Shown here: in pieces, positions 48,742-60,090 of the stretch
Layout: each line of letters starts with the position of its first letter
How positions within the stretch are numbered: the first letter of the stretch is position 1
Assembly: GCF_000516985.1 (NCBI RefSeq)
Contig: NW_006917100.1
Span: 981,490-1,045,489 of the forward strand
Length of the DNA: 64,000 bases
Reading direction: 5' to 3'
Origin: Pestalotiopsis fici W106-1
Taxonomy: Eukaryota > Ascomycota > Sordariomycetes > Amphisphaeriales > Sporocadaceae
The notes under the pieces: generated by a model
Told to the model about the DNA's origin: nothing
What the model saw: only the letters and a program-made list of their open reading frames with translations
Databases searched by the model: none
Program-made: the position numbers and the translations under genes

Positions 48742-49767
48742 CTACCTACCCTTGAAGACTGGCTTCCTCTTTTCTTTAAAGGCGTCCAGTGCCTCATTGC
48801 GGTCCTCTGTCTTGACCACACGCTCGTACATGGCATTCTCCATCTCCTCCCGTGCCCAGGAGACCGCCTGCAGCCCACTCCTCACGGCCACGGGCCCGCC
48901 CTCGCAGATTTCCATGGCCATGCGCACAGCCTCGGACAGCGCCGATCTCCTGGCCCTCGTCGCAATGCCCTCGTCGCTCTTCTGGCTTCCCTCGGCTACG
49001 GCATCCCGTTCGTCCTCGGGCAAGACTTCTACCAGCCGGTCCGCAATACCGAGGAAGTAGGCCTCTGGCGCTGAGACGCGACGGCCAGTGAGGATCAGGT
49101 CGCGTGCCCTGGCGAGGCCAATCAGGGCTGGGAGTCTGTAGGTGCCGCCTGCGCCGGGGATTATACCCAACCGCGTTTCTGGGAGACCGACGGTCGCTGT
49201 CGATGCGAGGACGCGGAAGTGTGTCGAGAGGGCGAGCTCGAGTCCGCCGCCGAGGGCAAGGGAGGATATGGCAGATATGGTCGGGACGGGGAGTTCGGAG
49301 AGTTTTGTAAAGGTGCCACGGAGGTTGGAGAGGAATACCGCAGTTCTAGAAGAACCATGTTAGCTGTTTGTAGCCATCAGAAAGCATTCGATGCTCGGTA
49401 CTCACTCCTCCTGTGTAAAGCCTCTGCGCTCCTTGAGATCAGCGCCCGCGCAGAAGCTCGCGTCGACAGCGCTGGCGAGGACCAGAGCTCTGGTAGGCCC
49501 TGCCCCGCCGGCCTCCATGGGGATCTCCTCTCCAGTCTTTGTGTACTGCGAATGCACATCATCAATCTCGGCCCTCAGCGACGAGAGCAGCGCCCTGGAG
49601 ATGGCGTTGCGCGCCGACGGGCGGTTCAGCTCCAAGACCCTGATGTGGCCCGAGTTTGGAGCGGGCACATTGATGACATTGATGAGGGGGCCGGCATCGC
49701 TAGAGTAGGCGCGGGCGCACTTGGCCGTAGCGCGCGAGCTCAGTCTGAAGCTCAATCGTACGGGCAT
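48742..49767 (-). CDS. Mitochondrial enoyl-CoA hydratase/methylglutaconyl-CoA hydratase
   Basis: Crotonase-fold hydratase; closest by motif to AUH, which hydrates 3-methylglutaconyl-CoA in leucine breakdown. Exons 49406-49767 and 48742-49345 flank a 60-nt intron and give 321 residues. The first 22 residues (MPVRLSFRLSSRATAKCARAYS) are a typical mitochondrial presequence. Crotonase features: LNRPSARNAIS, SFCAGADLKER (oxyanion hole), LALGGGLELALSTHFRV with the first catalytic Glu, and VGLPETRLGIIPGAGGTYRLP with the second, the last string being characteristic of AUH. The C-terminus ends in EALDAFKEKRKPVFKGR, also usual. Both glutamates needed for hydration are present. The exact CoA substrate is inferred. 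Confidence 0.92.
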
Positions 49768-50615
49768 TGTGGAGTGGGAAGATGTGAATGTGGTCGAGGT
49801 GAAGTTGCTTACTTCCTTCCCCTCGGTTATATCGCTTGCGGGCGCTCAATTGAACATGGCGGGCAGAGAGGCAGCGTCTAGGATCGGCTACCTTCGGGCG
49901 ACTTGAGGGCCGAGCTCATGGAGATGTACTTCATTTGGCTTCACAGATGAAGACAAGACAGCTCAAATTCGTTCTCACCTAGTACTCGAACTCGTTCGGT
50001 TTGAGGGTCTCTTCATGTCTAGTTTATTCTTTTATTAGAAATATCCCGGCAAGCTTGTAGTCTGAAAATTGGACTTGCTGCTTTATAAGGAAGCCTTTTT
50101 CTAAATATACCAAGGCAAGTACTGAGCGGCTCTCCTTGTCTCAATCTTTCCAGAGACACTGTCTGTTGTTATGCAATTCTTAAGGGCAAATGATGCTGCG
50201 TGTATGCTATCTATTATGCAAAGAACCGACAATTCGGCCATATTATCGGTTCTTGATGGTGTTTTTTTTTTCTTCTTATAATCGTTTCTAGCGCGCTCAG
50301 TGGATAGACCCATGCTAAAAGAGTGCCCTGGTTGCCGTGGGCCACTCGCTACCCACACTGACCAATCAGTGCAACTTTATATGAACGAATGACGTCCGAC
50401 ATTCCCGAGCTTTCCTTGGTACATGCCGAAAAACCAGCGACGTTCATCGTGATTATCCATAAAAAGCGACTAGAGACTAGATATTAAGCCAAGCGCTCGC
50501 AGCCCAGACATATTTGGGTCAAAAAGATGTAATACCAGCTGGATTGCACTATTTAAGCAGTTTTCAATCATCACCTCCACTGAAAAGCCCGAAAACAAGT
50601 TACACCATCCTAATC
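49768..50615. other. Intergenic, no gene seen
   Basis: Divergent promoters of the hydratase (-) and the ankyrin gene (+). No supported frame. Confidence 0.5.
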
Positions 50616-51176
50616 ATGGCAAGCCAAAACGGTAACGGGCCTACGACATCTTTACCACCAGAGGCAATTGCTTTTGCTGGTCGTATGTTTGACGCCGCCA
50701 GGTCAGGCAACAAGGAAATATTCGAGCAAGCTTTGCCGGCTGGGTTGCCCGCCAATTTGACAAACGACAAGGGCGATACTCTGGTACGTTGGAAAGATAC
50801 CACATGTCGCTGTTCAGACCAGAAACTGATGAGAGTGGAAATAGCTCATGCTTGCGGCATACCATGGCCATGCCGACTTGGTCAGGTTACTTGTCCAGCA
50901 TGGCGCAGATCCGAACCGGATAAATGACCGTGGCCAGAGTCCTCTTGCTGGTGCTGTCTTTAAGAAGGAGCCCGATGTAATAGATGTATGTCAGATTCCA
51001 GTCATTTCAAGTTGTGCCAACTAAAGATTGTCTAGGCTTTGTTGGAGGGAGGGGCTGATCCGTACCACGGCTCGCCAACAGCCATGGAGTGCATAGCCAT
51101 GTTCAAACAAGAAGACGAATATAGGGAAAAGTTTGAAAATGCCCCTGGAAAAGGGAGGGCATCAGCGGCAACATGA
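50616..51176 (+). CDS. Small ankyrin-repeat protein
   Basis: Three exons, 50616-50783, 50845-50985 and 51036-51176, all phase 0, giving 149 residues. Ankyrin units are visible: AARSGNKEIFEQALPAGLPANLTNDKGDTL, LMLAAYHGHADLVRLLVQHGADPNRINDRGQSPL, and AGAVFKKEPDVIDALLEGGADPYHGSP. Introns fall close to repeat borders, with GTACGT and GTATGT donors. This is the compact fungal form consisting almost only of ankyrin repeats; it presumably mediates protein binding in cytosol or nucleus. An in-frame non-ATG extension exists upstream, but the ATG at 50616 follows the leader directly. Partner unknown. Confidence 0.85.
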
Positions 51177-51793
51177 TAATGACCTTGGGAGTAGGAGACC
51201 AGCAATATGATGGCCAGGGTCAGCTATAATTTATTCAATATGACTCTATTAAATGAGTTTATGGGTATACAGACAGAAAATGCATAAGTTTCAATTTTGA
51301 TCATGATCTTTTTGCATGACTCTATAAATCATATTGACTTTAATGCAAGCAATACGCAATGTCTACACATCTTGTGCCCAAAGGTTGGGACAAAAAAGAC
51401 CAAGACAAAGGCAATCACGAACATCTGGACGCAGCTGCACAATAAATCACCTGAAGCCAGCAAACAAACTCAACAAGTGATAGGGAAAGCTCGAGGTTTG
51501 CGCTATGACCAATCTATTTAACGTCCACTTGGCTTAGGACTCTTAAACCTTTTTGTTTACACCTTCTCCCACCATCATAAAACTAAATTTGCTTACACGG
51601 TCTTGCATCTCAGTATTGACCACCAAGCTATAGCTCTTGTTCTTGCTTCTGCTCATAGTCTAGCAACCCGACAATCTCAAGATTCGGTGTTTCATTGCTT
51701 TGGCCAGGATCGAGATAGTATTACTTATTCTCTTGGCCGTCCGCTCGCAAAGATCTGTCAGCTCATCAACGACCATCTCTTTGCATACCAATT
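51177..51793. other. Intergenic
   Basis: Between two same-strand genes; AT-rich first half, then a pyrimidine-rich leader (about 51540-51780) before the next start. No gene seen. Confidence 0.5.
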
Positions 51794-52537
51794 ATGGCTC
51801 CAGCATTAGCTCCTGGTCGGCCAGGACCACACACAAGTCCCAGGCTCCACGACAGACCATCCTCCCGCACAGGCACGAAAATGTCGAATCGAAGATATTC
51901 AAAAGTCAAGTTGAGGGCAGACCATCTGCACTTGCCACGACACCCCATTGTATGCACATTCGCGTTCTAATCATTCTGCTTCACGCAATTGACTCCTTTC
52001 TAGGCTCCCCGCGACGGGCTCGGCAGCCCATATGAGCGCACGACTCTGGATGCTCTAGCTCACAATAAAAGAGCCAGTAATGAATGTATCCGCGGACCAC
52101 AGGCAGAACGGCCCCAGATTTTATGGGCCGATTACGAGAAGTCGATTTTGCCCTCGCATCCTTTCCAGTCCCCAAAACAGAAGCAAGCTTTTGCTCATGG
52201 TGAGAGAGCCAGGAACGACCTCATCTATAGAATGGAAGCGGAAAAGTACCAGAAGTGGAAGAACTCGCAGAGATACAAGGAACCTTCGTTCCCCTTCCGA
52301 GCCTCACAACAACGCTCACACACTTACCGACATCCGGTCCCCAAAGTCCGGCCCAATTTCTGCAACAAGTGCCGCTCCCACTTCTGCATGGCTTGTACAG
52401 AGTCTTACGGGACCAAAGTGATTTGCGTCAAATGCGCGGATATTCTTTGCGGCGACTGTGCTTCTTCTCAGCATGGATACATGTTCCATTTTTCCAAGGC
52501 ACAGGAACGAATGGCTCCATACACGACGCCTCGCTAG
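51794..52537 (+). CDS. Putative zinc-binding protein with eight-Cys tandem motif
   Basis: Exons 51794-51949 and 52004-52537 (54-nt intron, GTATGC...TTCTAG, phase 0) give 229 residues. The N-terminal part is basic and Pro/Arg-rich (SPRLHDRPSSRTGTK), then a charged helical part (RARNDLIYRMEAEKYQKWKNSQRYKEP). Residues 172-204 hold two copies of C-x2-C-x4-C-x2-C (CNKCRSHFCMAC and CVKCADILCGDC) separated by nine residues, eight cysteines in all, well able to bind two zinc ions. This is neither a canonical RING nor a Zn2Cys6 domain; a B-box- or zinc-ribbon-like fold is possible. No family recognised. Confidence 0.7.
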
Positions 52538-53154
52538 GGCATTTTGATACCACATCTATGTGGTCAGCATAGGTGTAAGAGACTGGATAGAGATTGGGCT
52601 TCATATACTTCTACCAACATGTATCATTACTGCAAACAATTCCATCGTACAGCATGCTTACGATGTTACGAATCATGATTTGGGAGATTTTGTTCAACGC
52701 CTCACTCATTTCCAGTTTGATTTACCTGGTTTTCAGGAAAAGTTTTGGTGCATTGGGTTTGGGGGAAACCATGATCCATAAGCATAGGTTGAATCTTCAA
52801 GCCGACATGTGCCTTTGTATCTATTAACTATAATGCGAATTACATGTATGTTTATTGATGATTGAACATGGATGATTAAGAGCCTTGAAGCTCTAGTTCT
52901 TACCTAGCCCGCATTAGTTGAGTGGTTCCTGGAGTAATTGGAATGACCAATTAAATAGCGTATGTACCAGGCCAAGTTCCGATAAGGAAGCGCAGTTGAC
53001 ACCCGTAGATCCCAGAACAGAACTTCTACTGCTACTACTATCCTTGATTTATACATCATAGTTGTGACATGTAATTGATATGCAATATCAACTCCACAAT
53101 TGACCAGGCGTTACTCCTCGATACCCATGGGCCAGGCCGATATTGTACGGGCCA
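52538..53154. other. Intergenic
   Basis: Promoter of the Zn2Cys6 regulator; AT-rich, no supported gene. Confidence 0.5.
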
Positions 53155-55159
53155 ATGGAGCCTCCAGCTGGTAGTAGCGGTCGTCGGCGCCGTACCGAGT
53201 ATGGCAAGCGTTCCAAGCAAGGTGAGCACATGAGCAAGGACCTTTGGCCGAACTTGAACAACAGTTTGATTGATTGACGATTTACAAGACTTGTGTGACT
53301 AATGGACGCAAAATCTAGGCTGCCGTACCTGCATTAGCAAGAAAGTCAAGTGCGACGAGTGTCACCCTCGATGTGGACGCTGCATTCGTCTCGATTTGTG
53401 CTGTGAATGGGCAGGAATTGAATCGCCGCTCGCCGTCAGAAGACGGGGCCATGGCCCCATCAAAGATCGAGACAACTGGCAGCCGGCGATAATCTCACCA
53501 AAGCCCCAAACATCCGTGGATCAGCAACAGCACAGTCAAGATGGTCGTGCCATGTCAGTCAATCTACCTGACAGTCACAACACTCTCGTGCCCGTATCCG
53601 GGAGGACTGAAACACCTTCGTCCGAGAGCTTGATGCCGTGTGAATTGCCAAACCTCTTAGCTGCTCAGGGTGCTGGATCTGAGCAGACAGTACGATCGTC
53701 CACTTATGCAAATCGCGACGATGACTTAATTTCTGGAAATAGCTTTGTGGTTGAAAGACGATCGGCATTAAGTTTGCGGCAGAATTCCCTGCCGCAGTTG
53801 CCTTCTTCTACCTGTCTACACCCATCCCTTCAGCCACCCATGTTCACCTTCAGCCGAGTACCAGCCATGATCGAAAGCAGCGACGTGCAAGCTGTGGCCT
53901 TCCACCGGGGAGTCTTTGCTCCATTGAAATCAACACGAGCATCGGCCGAGTCTGCGCACTCCATCTTCCTTGACCATGCCATTCAAAACGACATGGCCTT
54001 GCACTTTCTTCTTGCGGTTTCGCACAGCGAACTTGCCATTTATCGTGGCGAATGCGTTCGGGCACCGCCAGAGTCGTGGTTACATTTCCGTCACGGGTCA
54101 CAACTTCTATCCAACCACCGAAACGAACTTGCAAGACCCAACCATGTCGCCACCTTGCTATCATTTCTCTACATGTACATATTTTGGATGCGCAGAGGGC
54201 CTTTTGATAAGTCAATGCTGCGAGAGCTTAGCCGATCAGTTCTGCTCCACGTCAAGACCTACAATCTGGACAACCTTTGTGCCGCTAGCACCCGGATCGG
54301 ATCAGACGCCACTTCGATGCCAGATAACGTTGTGATCTCGCGTATCTTGACTTATCTCTACGACCGAGATGGATTCTGCTACTTTTTTGGCTGCGGTGGC
54401 GCATTTGCTAGTTATGTTAGTGATAACCACGAGAAACGCAGCCGAATTTGGCGGCTCTCCCAGATGGGGTATCCATGGTCTACGGATCCCGGACCAGCGG
54501 CGTCTAGCACCACTCACGGTGCTTGTTTCGAGGATGGCAGGATTACAGAGGTGTATTTCCAGCTAATTGCGATCCATCACGACATCAACCGCTATAGTCA
54601 AGCTCGCGAGGCCTCTGGGCTGGAAATAAAGATACGAATCCATCTAGAGCATTTGGAAAAGGTAACATTCAGCTTTGAAACCCCAATTCCTATCTTCTCG
54701 CATCTATTTTTGTCATACTAACATGTTTTACAGGAACAGAGGAGCTTATTCAAGATGGTTGACGAATGCGAAAGACGTGCTTCGACGCCGTGTCTGATGG
54801 CTCTTGTCACTGTGTCATTTTACCATGCACTTGTTATATATTTGCACCGCGGCCGAGAGTCTCCATTCAGTGGGCGCCCAGTACCAAACGGCATACAATT
54901 GGCTTTGGGTAAACTAGTTTCAACGGCATATTACACCGTGGCAAGTGGTCCCGTTCAGCTGTTGGAGCGTTTTCAGTGGGCACTCTTGATAGCTGGGATA
55001 GAGACGAACGATCCAGTACACCGAGACTGGGTACGCGGGAATATAGCCGACCCAAGCATGAAGAGCACTCTAGAGACGATCTTGGACGCACAGCAAACAC
55101 GCCCTGTCTCAATGCGGGAGATCCGACAGCTTGTATCCGGGGTAAATGTCTCCACATAG
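53155..55159 (+). CDS. Zn2Cys6 transcription factor
   Basis: Nuclear DNA-binding regulator. Exons 53155-53221, 53319-54661 and 54734-55159 join in phase to 611 residues. A basic N-terminus (GRRRRTEYGKRSKQ) precedes the binuclear cluster: C24-x2-C27-x6-C34-x6-C41-x2-C44, then C50/C51, with KKVKCDE between, as is standard. A long Ser/Pro-rich linker follows, then a mostly helical region (FHRGVFAPLKS, DMALHFLLAVSHSELAIYRGE, LLSFLYMYIFWMR, CLMALVTVSFYHALVIYLHRGRESP, LERFQWALLIAGIETNDPVHRDWV) that matches the fungal-specific regulatory domain of the ARCA/Fungal_trans_2 group. Its spliced first intron interrupts the residue just before the first zinc cysteine, as is common. The Dal5-like permease begins 353 bp downstream on the same strand, a candidate target. 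Confidence 0.9.
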
Positions 55160-55512
55160 ATGCACTACACAGTACACGAAATGCTACCTACTACTAGGTA
55201 GCAAGAGTCTGGCCCGCTACGTCGATTAAACTGGCCAATCAGCTACAAAGACCACTATAAGGGGACTTCCGCGACTTTGGCGGGTCTTGATAACGGCTCG
55301 GATGTCGAGTCAGCAGTCGGGGGCTTATCTGCAGCCGATTCTATGACTGAAGTTGGAGAAATTCATAATCATCTATAATAGGACTTCGAGTCGTATATTA
55401 GTACGATCACAGCCTGGGGGAAAGTCCTAGAGTGTAGCCCAGCAGATTTTCACTACTTATACAATCCAATAGCTGCAGTTGCCCAGACTCTGCGCGCATA
55501 CAGCCTGGCAAG
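55160..55512. other. Intergenic between regulator and permease
   Basis: 353 bp; includes the permease promoter. No gene. Confidence 0.55.
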
Positions 55513-57468
55513 ATGGAGAAAGACAATACGCAAACGAATATTCCAAAGACCGGCGATGACCTTGTCAAGACACGCACAACCGATTGCGGCACGATGGAGG
55601 TCCTTGGCCCGAAAGAACAAAAAAGACTAGTCAGGAAAATCGACATGCAGTACGTTCTTCAGCTCAAGACGTTGCTATTTGGCTCACGGTTTCATGCCTG
55701 GATATTGACTTACACCTGCTAGTCTTATGCCTGTACTGATTGTCAGCTACGGTCTTCAGTATTTAGACAGTACGTGTTTACCCATTGCGCCTCTCGTTTG
55801 GTCATTATGCAAAGATTGAAGATGTTAACATGTTCAAAGAAACCAGTCTGTCGTATAGTGCGATTTTGGGAATCCAAGAAGATTTGGTAACCGAACATGA
55901 CCATCTTCCGATATTCCTCTGGGTAAGGACTGACCTCATAATTGATAGGGTCTTGTGGGACAACAATACAGCTGGACATCGAGCATCTTCTACATTGGCT
56001 ACCTCGTTGCCTCTTATCCTATATCGCTTGGATTCGTCAGATTTCCCCTGGGAAAATATCTCAGTATTCTGATGTAAGCAAGACCCCTTGTTATTACTCC
56101 GTAGGATTTGGTTGCTAACAGCAAAATGAAACAGTTTCCTTTGGGGAATCGTTTTGACACTTCACGCCGTGGCGACCGACTATGCGAGCCTGATGGTTTT
56201 GCGGACACTACTCGGTGTTTTCGAAAGTGGAATATCTCCTGGATTTTCTCTCATTACTGGAATGTGGTACACGCCAAAGGAACACGTCTCGCGTCACTCG
56301 TTTTGGTTTGCTGGCAATGCCTTGGCTAGCATGATTGGGTCCATGATTGCGTATGGCATATTGCATTACAAAGGATCCTTTCCTCAGTGGAAGGTAAGAG
56401 AAGCACGAAGCAATGTCAAATTTCGCATCCAAGCTAACGGATTCAGATCCTCTTCCTCCTGTTTGGCCTCATCACTGTAGTCTGGTCCGCTGTCGTTTGG
56501 TTCTTCTTGCCCGACTCGCCAATGACGGCACGTTTCCTGACGCCCTCGGAACGGGAGACGGCTGCGCTTCGACCCATGAAGTTCCAAAAAACTACGCAGA
56601 CAAAGAAGTGGGATCGTGAACAGTTCATCGAAGCCATTACAGACGTCAAGTCATGGTGGTTCTTCCTCTTTTCATTCGTGACCTGCATTCCTAATGGAGG
56701 AACAACCAGCGTACGTATCCCTTTGCCATCTTTCTTCACGTGTAGGATCAATGCTGATACCCTTATAGTTCAGCACACTCGTCATCAAGAGCTTTGGATA
56801 TGACAGCTTCAAAACCATCCTAATGGGATTGCCCGCGTCCGCCTTTCAGTTGACCACTGTCATCCTGGCGGCTGTGTTCACGACAATCTTCCGCAAGTCG
56901 CGTCTCATCGCCCTCGTGCTCATTTATCTCATGGCTATCGCTGGCATCCTGATGATTAAACTGCTTCCTACGTCAGAGAAGTTGACTCGGCTTGCTGGGT
57001 TCTGGTTGATTACGGCCGTCGCACCAGCCTTTCCGCTCATGCTGTCCCTATCTTCGAGCAACATTGCAGGTTTTACCAAGAAATCGACCGTCATGGCCCT
57101 CATCTTTCTCGGATACTGTGCAGGTAACCTCAGCGGTCCTCAATTCTTCATGAGCAGCGAAGCACCAAACTACCACGTAAGTTACTTGTCCATTCTCCCC
57201 ATGCAGCCTCATTTTGCAAGGAGAACAAGGCACAACTAACATTGTCAAGACGGCTTATACGGCAATCTTGGCCTGTTTTGCCATTACAATCGCCCTTGTA
57301 GTGGTGATGCGTTTCTACCTGGCCAGAGAGAACAGTGTGAGGGACAATGAGCAAGGCGTGCACCGAGATGCCGAGGAAACGCGCGAAATCGATCTCGCCA
57401 CTGATGAGAACCTACTTGACGTGGACGAGACGGATAAGCAGAACAGGGATTTCCGATACATCATGTAG
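55513..57468 (+). CDS. Dal5-like MFS permease (anion:cation symporter family)
   Basis: Proton-coupled plasma-membrane uptake carrier of the allantoate/nicotinate/vitamin type. Eight exons: 55513-55649, 55723-55769, 55840-55886, 55949-56073, 56135-56393, 56447-56710, 56769-57176 and 57250-57468; all phases agree, 501 residues. About 12 membrane spans are visible, from MPVLIVSYGLQYLD through TAYTAILACFAITIALVVVM. Family marks: GLVGQQYSWTSSIFYIGYL in TM2, FLWGIVLTLHA, LRTLLGVFESGISPGFSLITGMWY, FWFAGNALASMIGSMIAYGI, the DSPMTARFLTPSERE loop after TM6, and GNLSGPQFF with Tyr-Ala/Thr-Tyr before TM11. The cytosolic tail is acidic and ends DKQNRDFRYIM. The specific substrate is not predictable. A decayed copy of its last codons lies at 59059-59101. 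Confidence 0.92.
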
Positions 57469-58248
57469 TATACTATGTATGTTGTGCAACCATGTTTGTA
57501 GAGGACAAGGGTATCTGGTCGTGGCCTCAAAGACGTGCTTTGCTGCAAACGCAATGCCCTACTTGCAAGTCCCAGCCAAATGAGTTTATTGTCAACAGAA
57601 AGGCCATTAGGTAGCTGATCTAGAAGATTCTACCGCTTTCCATTATGCAGGTGCCCGCCGTTCAACTTGAAAGAAAGTAGGAAATATACATGGGTTCCTT
57701 GATCGACAGGGCCGTTAAACATACCAAGTCATCAAAGCCATGGGGCCCTTTCCCACTCGGTTCGTCACGTTTGCATCAACCTAGCCTGACAAATGAATTG
57801 GCCTCCTTGTTGTCCCGATTTCCTTATCCTGCTCTGAAGACATGCGGGGCTTGAGGTGGATCTGTCTATTCAAGATTGCCCCATACATATGCTTTTAAGC
57901 TTTGGCCGTTTGAAGTCTTGGAGATGCAGATCCCGCAACCCGACCACCAAAGTTCAAACTACCGCTCCAAGGCTGAAGTACTTCAAGGCCGGACCATCAC
58001 CCATCCAGAAGTCATTTCAAGTTCGTCAATTCAACTTTCTGACCAAGTCAATTCATTCAGATACAGAGGTGCTCTTACTTCTAAATTCATGTCGGGGAAG
58101 AGCACCCAACACTATGGTCTAGGAGCGACTCTATAGCAACACCAAACATTCACCACGAGAATCTCAAACTCCAAGTCATCACGTTTTCAGCTTCCACTCA
58201 TCCAACTTCTCAGATCCCGACATCTACACCCAATCACTAGCGGACATC
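57469..58248. other. Intergenic
   Basis: Permease 3' flank and first RNase H promoter. No supported gene. Confidence 0.5.
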
Positions 58249-58773
58249 ATGCCCTACAAAATGGTGTTTCGCGTCGACGGGGGCTGTCGTGGTAACGGAC
58301 GGCCGGGAGCCATTGGCGCTGCCGCCGCCGTCCTCGATACCTCATCCGGCAGAGGCTATCGCTACATGACCAAAGAGCTGCCTGATTATCCCACCCCCAC
58401 CAACCAGAGGGCTGAGCTCACCGCCATCATCATGGCGCTGGAATGGGCACTGGACAGGTACCAGGAACTGAACACATCTCCGCACTGCTTCATTGACATA
58501 TACTCGGATTCTCGTTACGCCGTCGACTGCATGAACATCTGGACCTGCACCTGGTACAAGAACGGCTGGGTCAACTCTCGCGGTTTCGAAGTCGCCAACC
58601 GCGATCTCCTCGAGGAGGCGGTAGATCTCGAGCTGCGGGTCAGGGACGAACTGGGCGACTTGGAATTCCACTGGGTGCCTAGAGAGGATAACGCACTCGC
58701 CGACAAACACTGCAATGAGGCACTGGACGAGAAGGCTCGTTACGATTCATCTTCTTCAGATAGTGACTGGTAG
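58249..58773 (+). CDS. RNase H-like protein, copy 1
   Basis: Single exon, 174 residues, essentially one ribonuclease HI fold. The four acidic metal-binding residues are present: Asp10 (VDGGCRGNG), Glu56 (QRAELTAI), Asp87 (YSDSRYA) and Asp152 (EDNALADKHCNEAL), so hydrolysis of RNA in RNA-DNA hybrids is chemically possible. It lacks the N-terminal hybrid-binding domain of housekeeping RNase H1 and any mitochondrial presequence. The C-terminus ends in an acidic Ser/Asp tail (DSSSSDSDW). It is followed, 1.3 kb on, by a co-oriented paralogue, about 57% identical over the first 162 residues by my hand count with no gaps. The fungal lineage has many such stand-alone RNase H-like genes; biological role unknown. 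Confidence 0.9.
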   Translation: MPYKMVFRVDGGCRGNGRPGAIGAAAAVLDTSSGRGYRYMTKELPDYPTPTNQRAELTAIIMALEWALDRYQELNTSPHCFIDIYSDSRYAVDCMNIWTCTWYKNGWVNSRGFEVANRDLLEEAVDLELRVRDELGDLEFHWVPREDNALADKHCNEALDEKARYDSSSSDSDW

Positions 58774-59058
58774 TTCTGGACTCGTTTGGTTTCTGTTCCG
58801 AAGGAATAGGCGCTGGCCTGCTGGAGGAAACACGAAGGTTGGTAAAGTTAGGCAGAATCAGCAGGTGATATCACTGTTGATTGTTTTTGCATGGCCAAAA
58901 GACGAGGGCTATCAGCAGCGTGTTTTGGGAACAGTCATTGGCAGCTTGTACAAAGGATGGCGTTGTATGATTTACGGTGAATTGCCCTCAAAGGTCACGA
59001 TCAAGCCGGCAGTTTTCTTCTTTCGGAGGTTGATTCTCTTCCTGGTGGCAAGACACAA

Positions 59059-59101
59059 AGACGGATAAGCAGAACAGGGGCTTCTAATACGTCATGTAGC
59101 A
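59059..59101 (+). pseudogene. Relic of the Dal5-like permease 3' end
   Basis: Aligns without gaps to 57428-57470, the last codons and stop of the permease: 37 of 43 bases match, including an exact run of 21. All six differences are transitions. Read in the permease frame it gives TDKQNRGF, a stop, then YVM and the original stop, so it is dead. Similarity continues more weakly for about 40 bp beyond. Its position after RNase H copy 1 matches the position of the real 3' end before that gene, as expected if a permease-end plus RNase H block was duplicated in tandem. Confidence 0.75.
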
Positions 59102-59245
59102 CCTTGTGCACTCTTGTCTGCAGGTGACATGAGCATCCAGATATAACCTCGTGTCATGACAGACATGTTTTCTTTGCGCGAAAGTTTAGTGGCATGCACC
59201 TCTCCAAGAGTCCATCAAGAAGGCAACATTGAACCAAGTTATATT

Positions 59246-59289
59246 AAAAAAAAAAAAAAAANAAAAAACGAAAGAAAGAAAGAAAGAAA
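59246..59289. repeat. Poly-A tract with ambiguous base, then (GAAA)n
   Basis: A run of A from 59246 to 59268 contains an N at 59262, then five GAAA units (59270-59289). The N marks unresolved length in the assembly. Confidence 0.9.
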
Positions 59290-60090
59290 CCTCTAAATCT
59301 CTTGGTGTTCCCTGGAGCCATGTATATCTACTTTACAGTTCGTTCAAAACTTGACACCGTCCAGGCGTACTACTCCAGATGTCCACTAGCCTTCATGTGT
59401 CAAATGGCACAGTGACCAGGAAACCCCAAGCAACAACACAAAAAGAACTCAATTAATTCTCCAAGACAGGCGTAGACACAGGGTATTCTTCTTACAAGCA
59501 ATCGCCCCCTCCTAATGGAATTTCTGGAGACAAGTCACGTCTGTTCACAACCGCCTGTATCATCCCCCTACGATTGTTTCTGCTTTGCGTTTCTCCAAGC
59601 ATGAGCATTGGGTTTTCTCTCTCCCTCTCTCTCTTCTTTTTTTTTTTTTGTTGAAAAAGCCTTGATTGTCTTATGTACCTCAGATCCAGAAGACACTGAT
59701 TAGTTTGGACGTTTAAAGTCTTGCTGCAGTCAAGAAGGAAGTCGCGACTCGAAGTGGATCTACATGTTCTACCTCCCTCCTGCCCTCACAATACACATTC
59801 GATTAGGCAGACATCACCACAAGCTTGTTTGCTGAAACTTTTCAACACGGCACAATCACTTTGATTGGACAAGTGTTTTATTGTTGTTGCCATTTCGCTT
59901 CTCTGCTACTTCTCCAATCTTGTTGTGTCATCTTTACTCTAAACGCCACGGAGGAGCGAATATATCAACCAGACAACATAGCCGACGCCTCCATCTCCAT
60001 CTCGCTTCTCCCGCACGCAGGCGGATATTGAGGTCAAAAGTATCCGTCAGTGGAAACCGGCCAGAAGATACTCGCCAATAAATCGACGAC

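Larger units (their letters stand above)
58774..60090. other. Intergenic with a permease 3'-end relic
   Basis: Contains the duplicated permease tail (59059-59101), an A-tract with an N and a GAAA repeat, and a pyrimidine-rich leader (59620-59660 onward). No intact gene. Confidence 0.6.

Noticed and set aside
10356..49767. One large biosynthetic cluster spanning PKS, P450, propeller, glycosyltransferase and hydratase
   Set aside because: Genes are spread over 40 kb with a gene-poor gap and unrelated housekeeping genes between; the hydratase has a mitochondrial presequence and AUH motifs. Only PKS plus pump is supported.
49219..49881. 220-residue plus-strand open frame
   Set aside because: Antisense to the enoyl-CoA hydratase gene; low-complexity Gly/Arg/Glu product.
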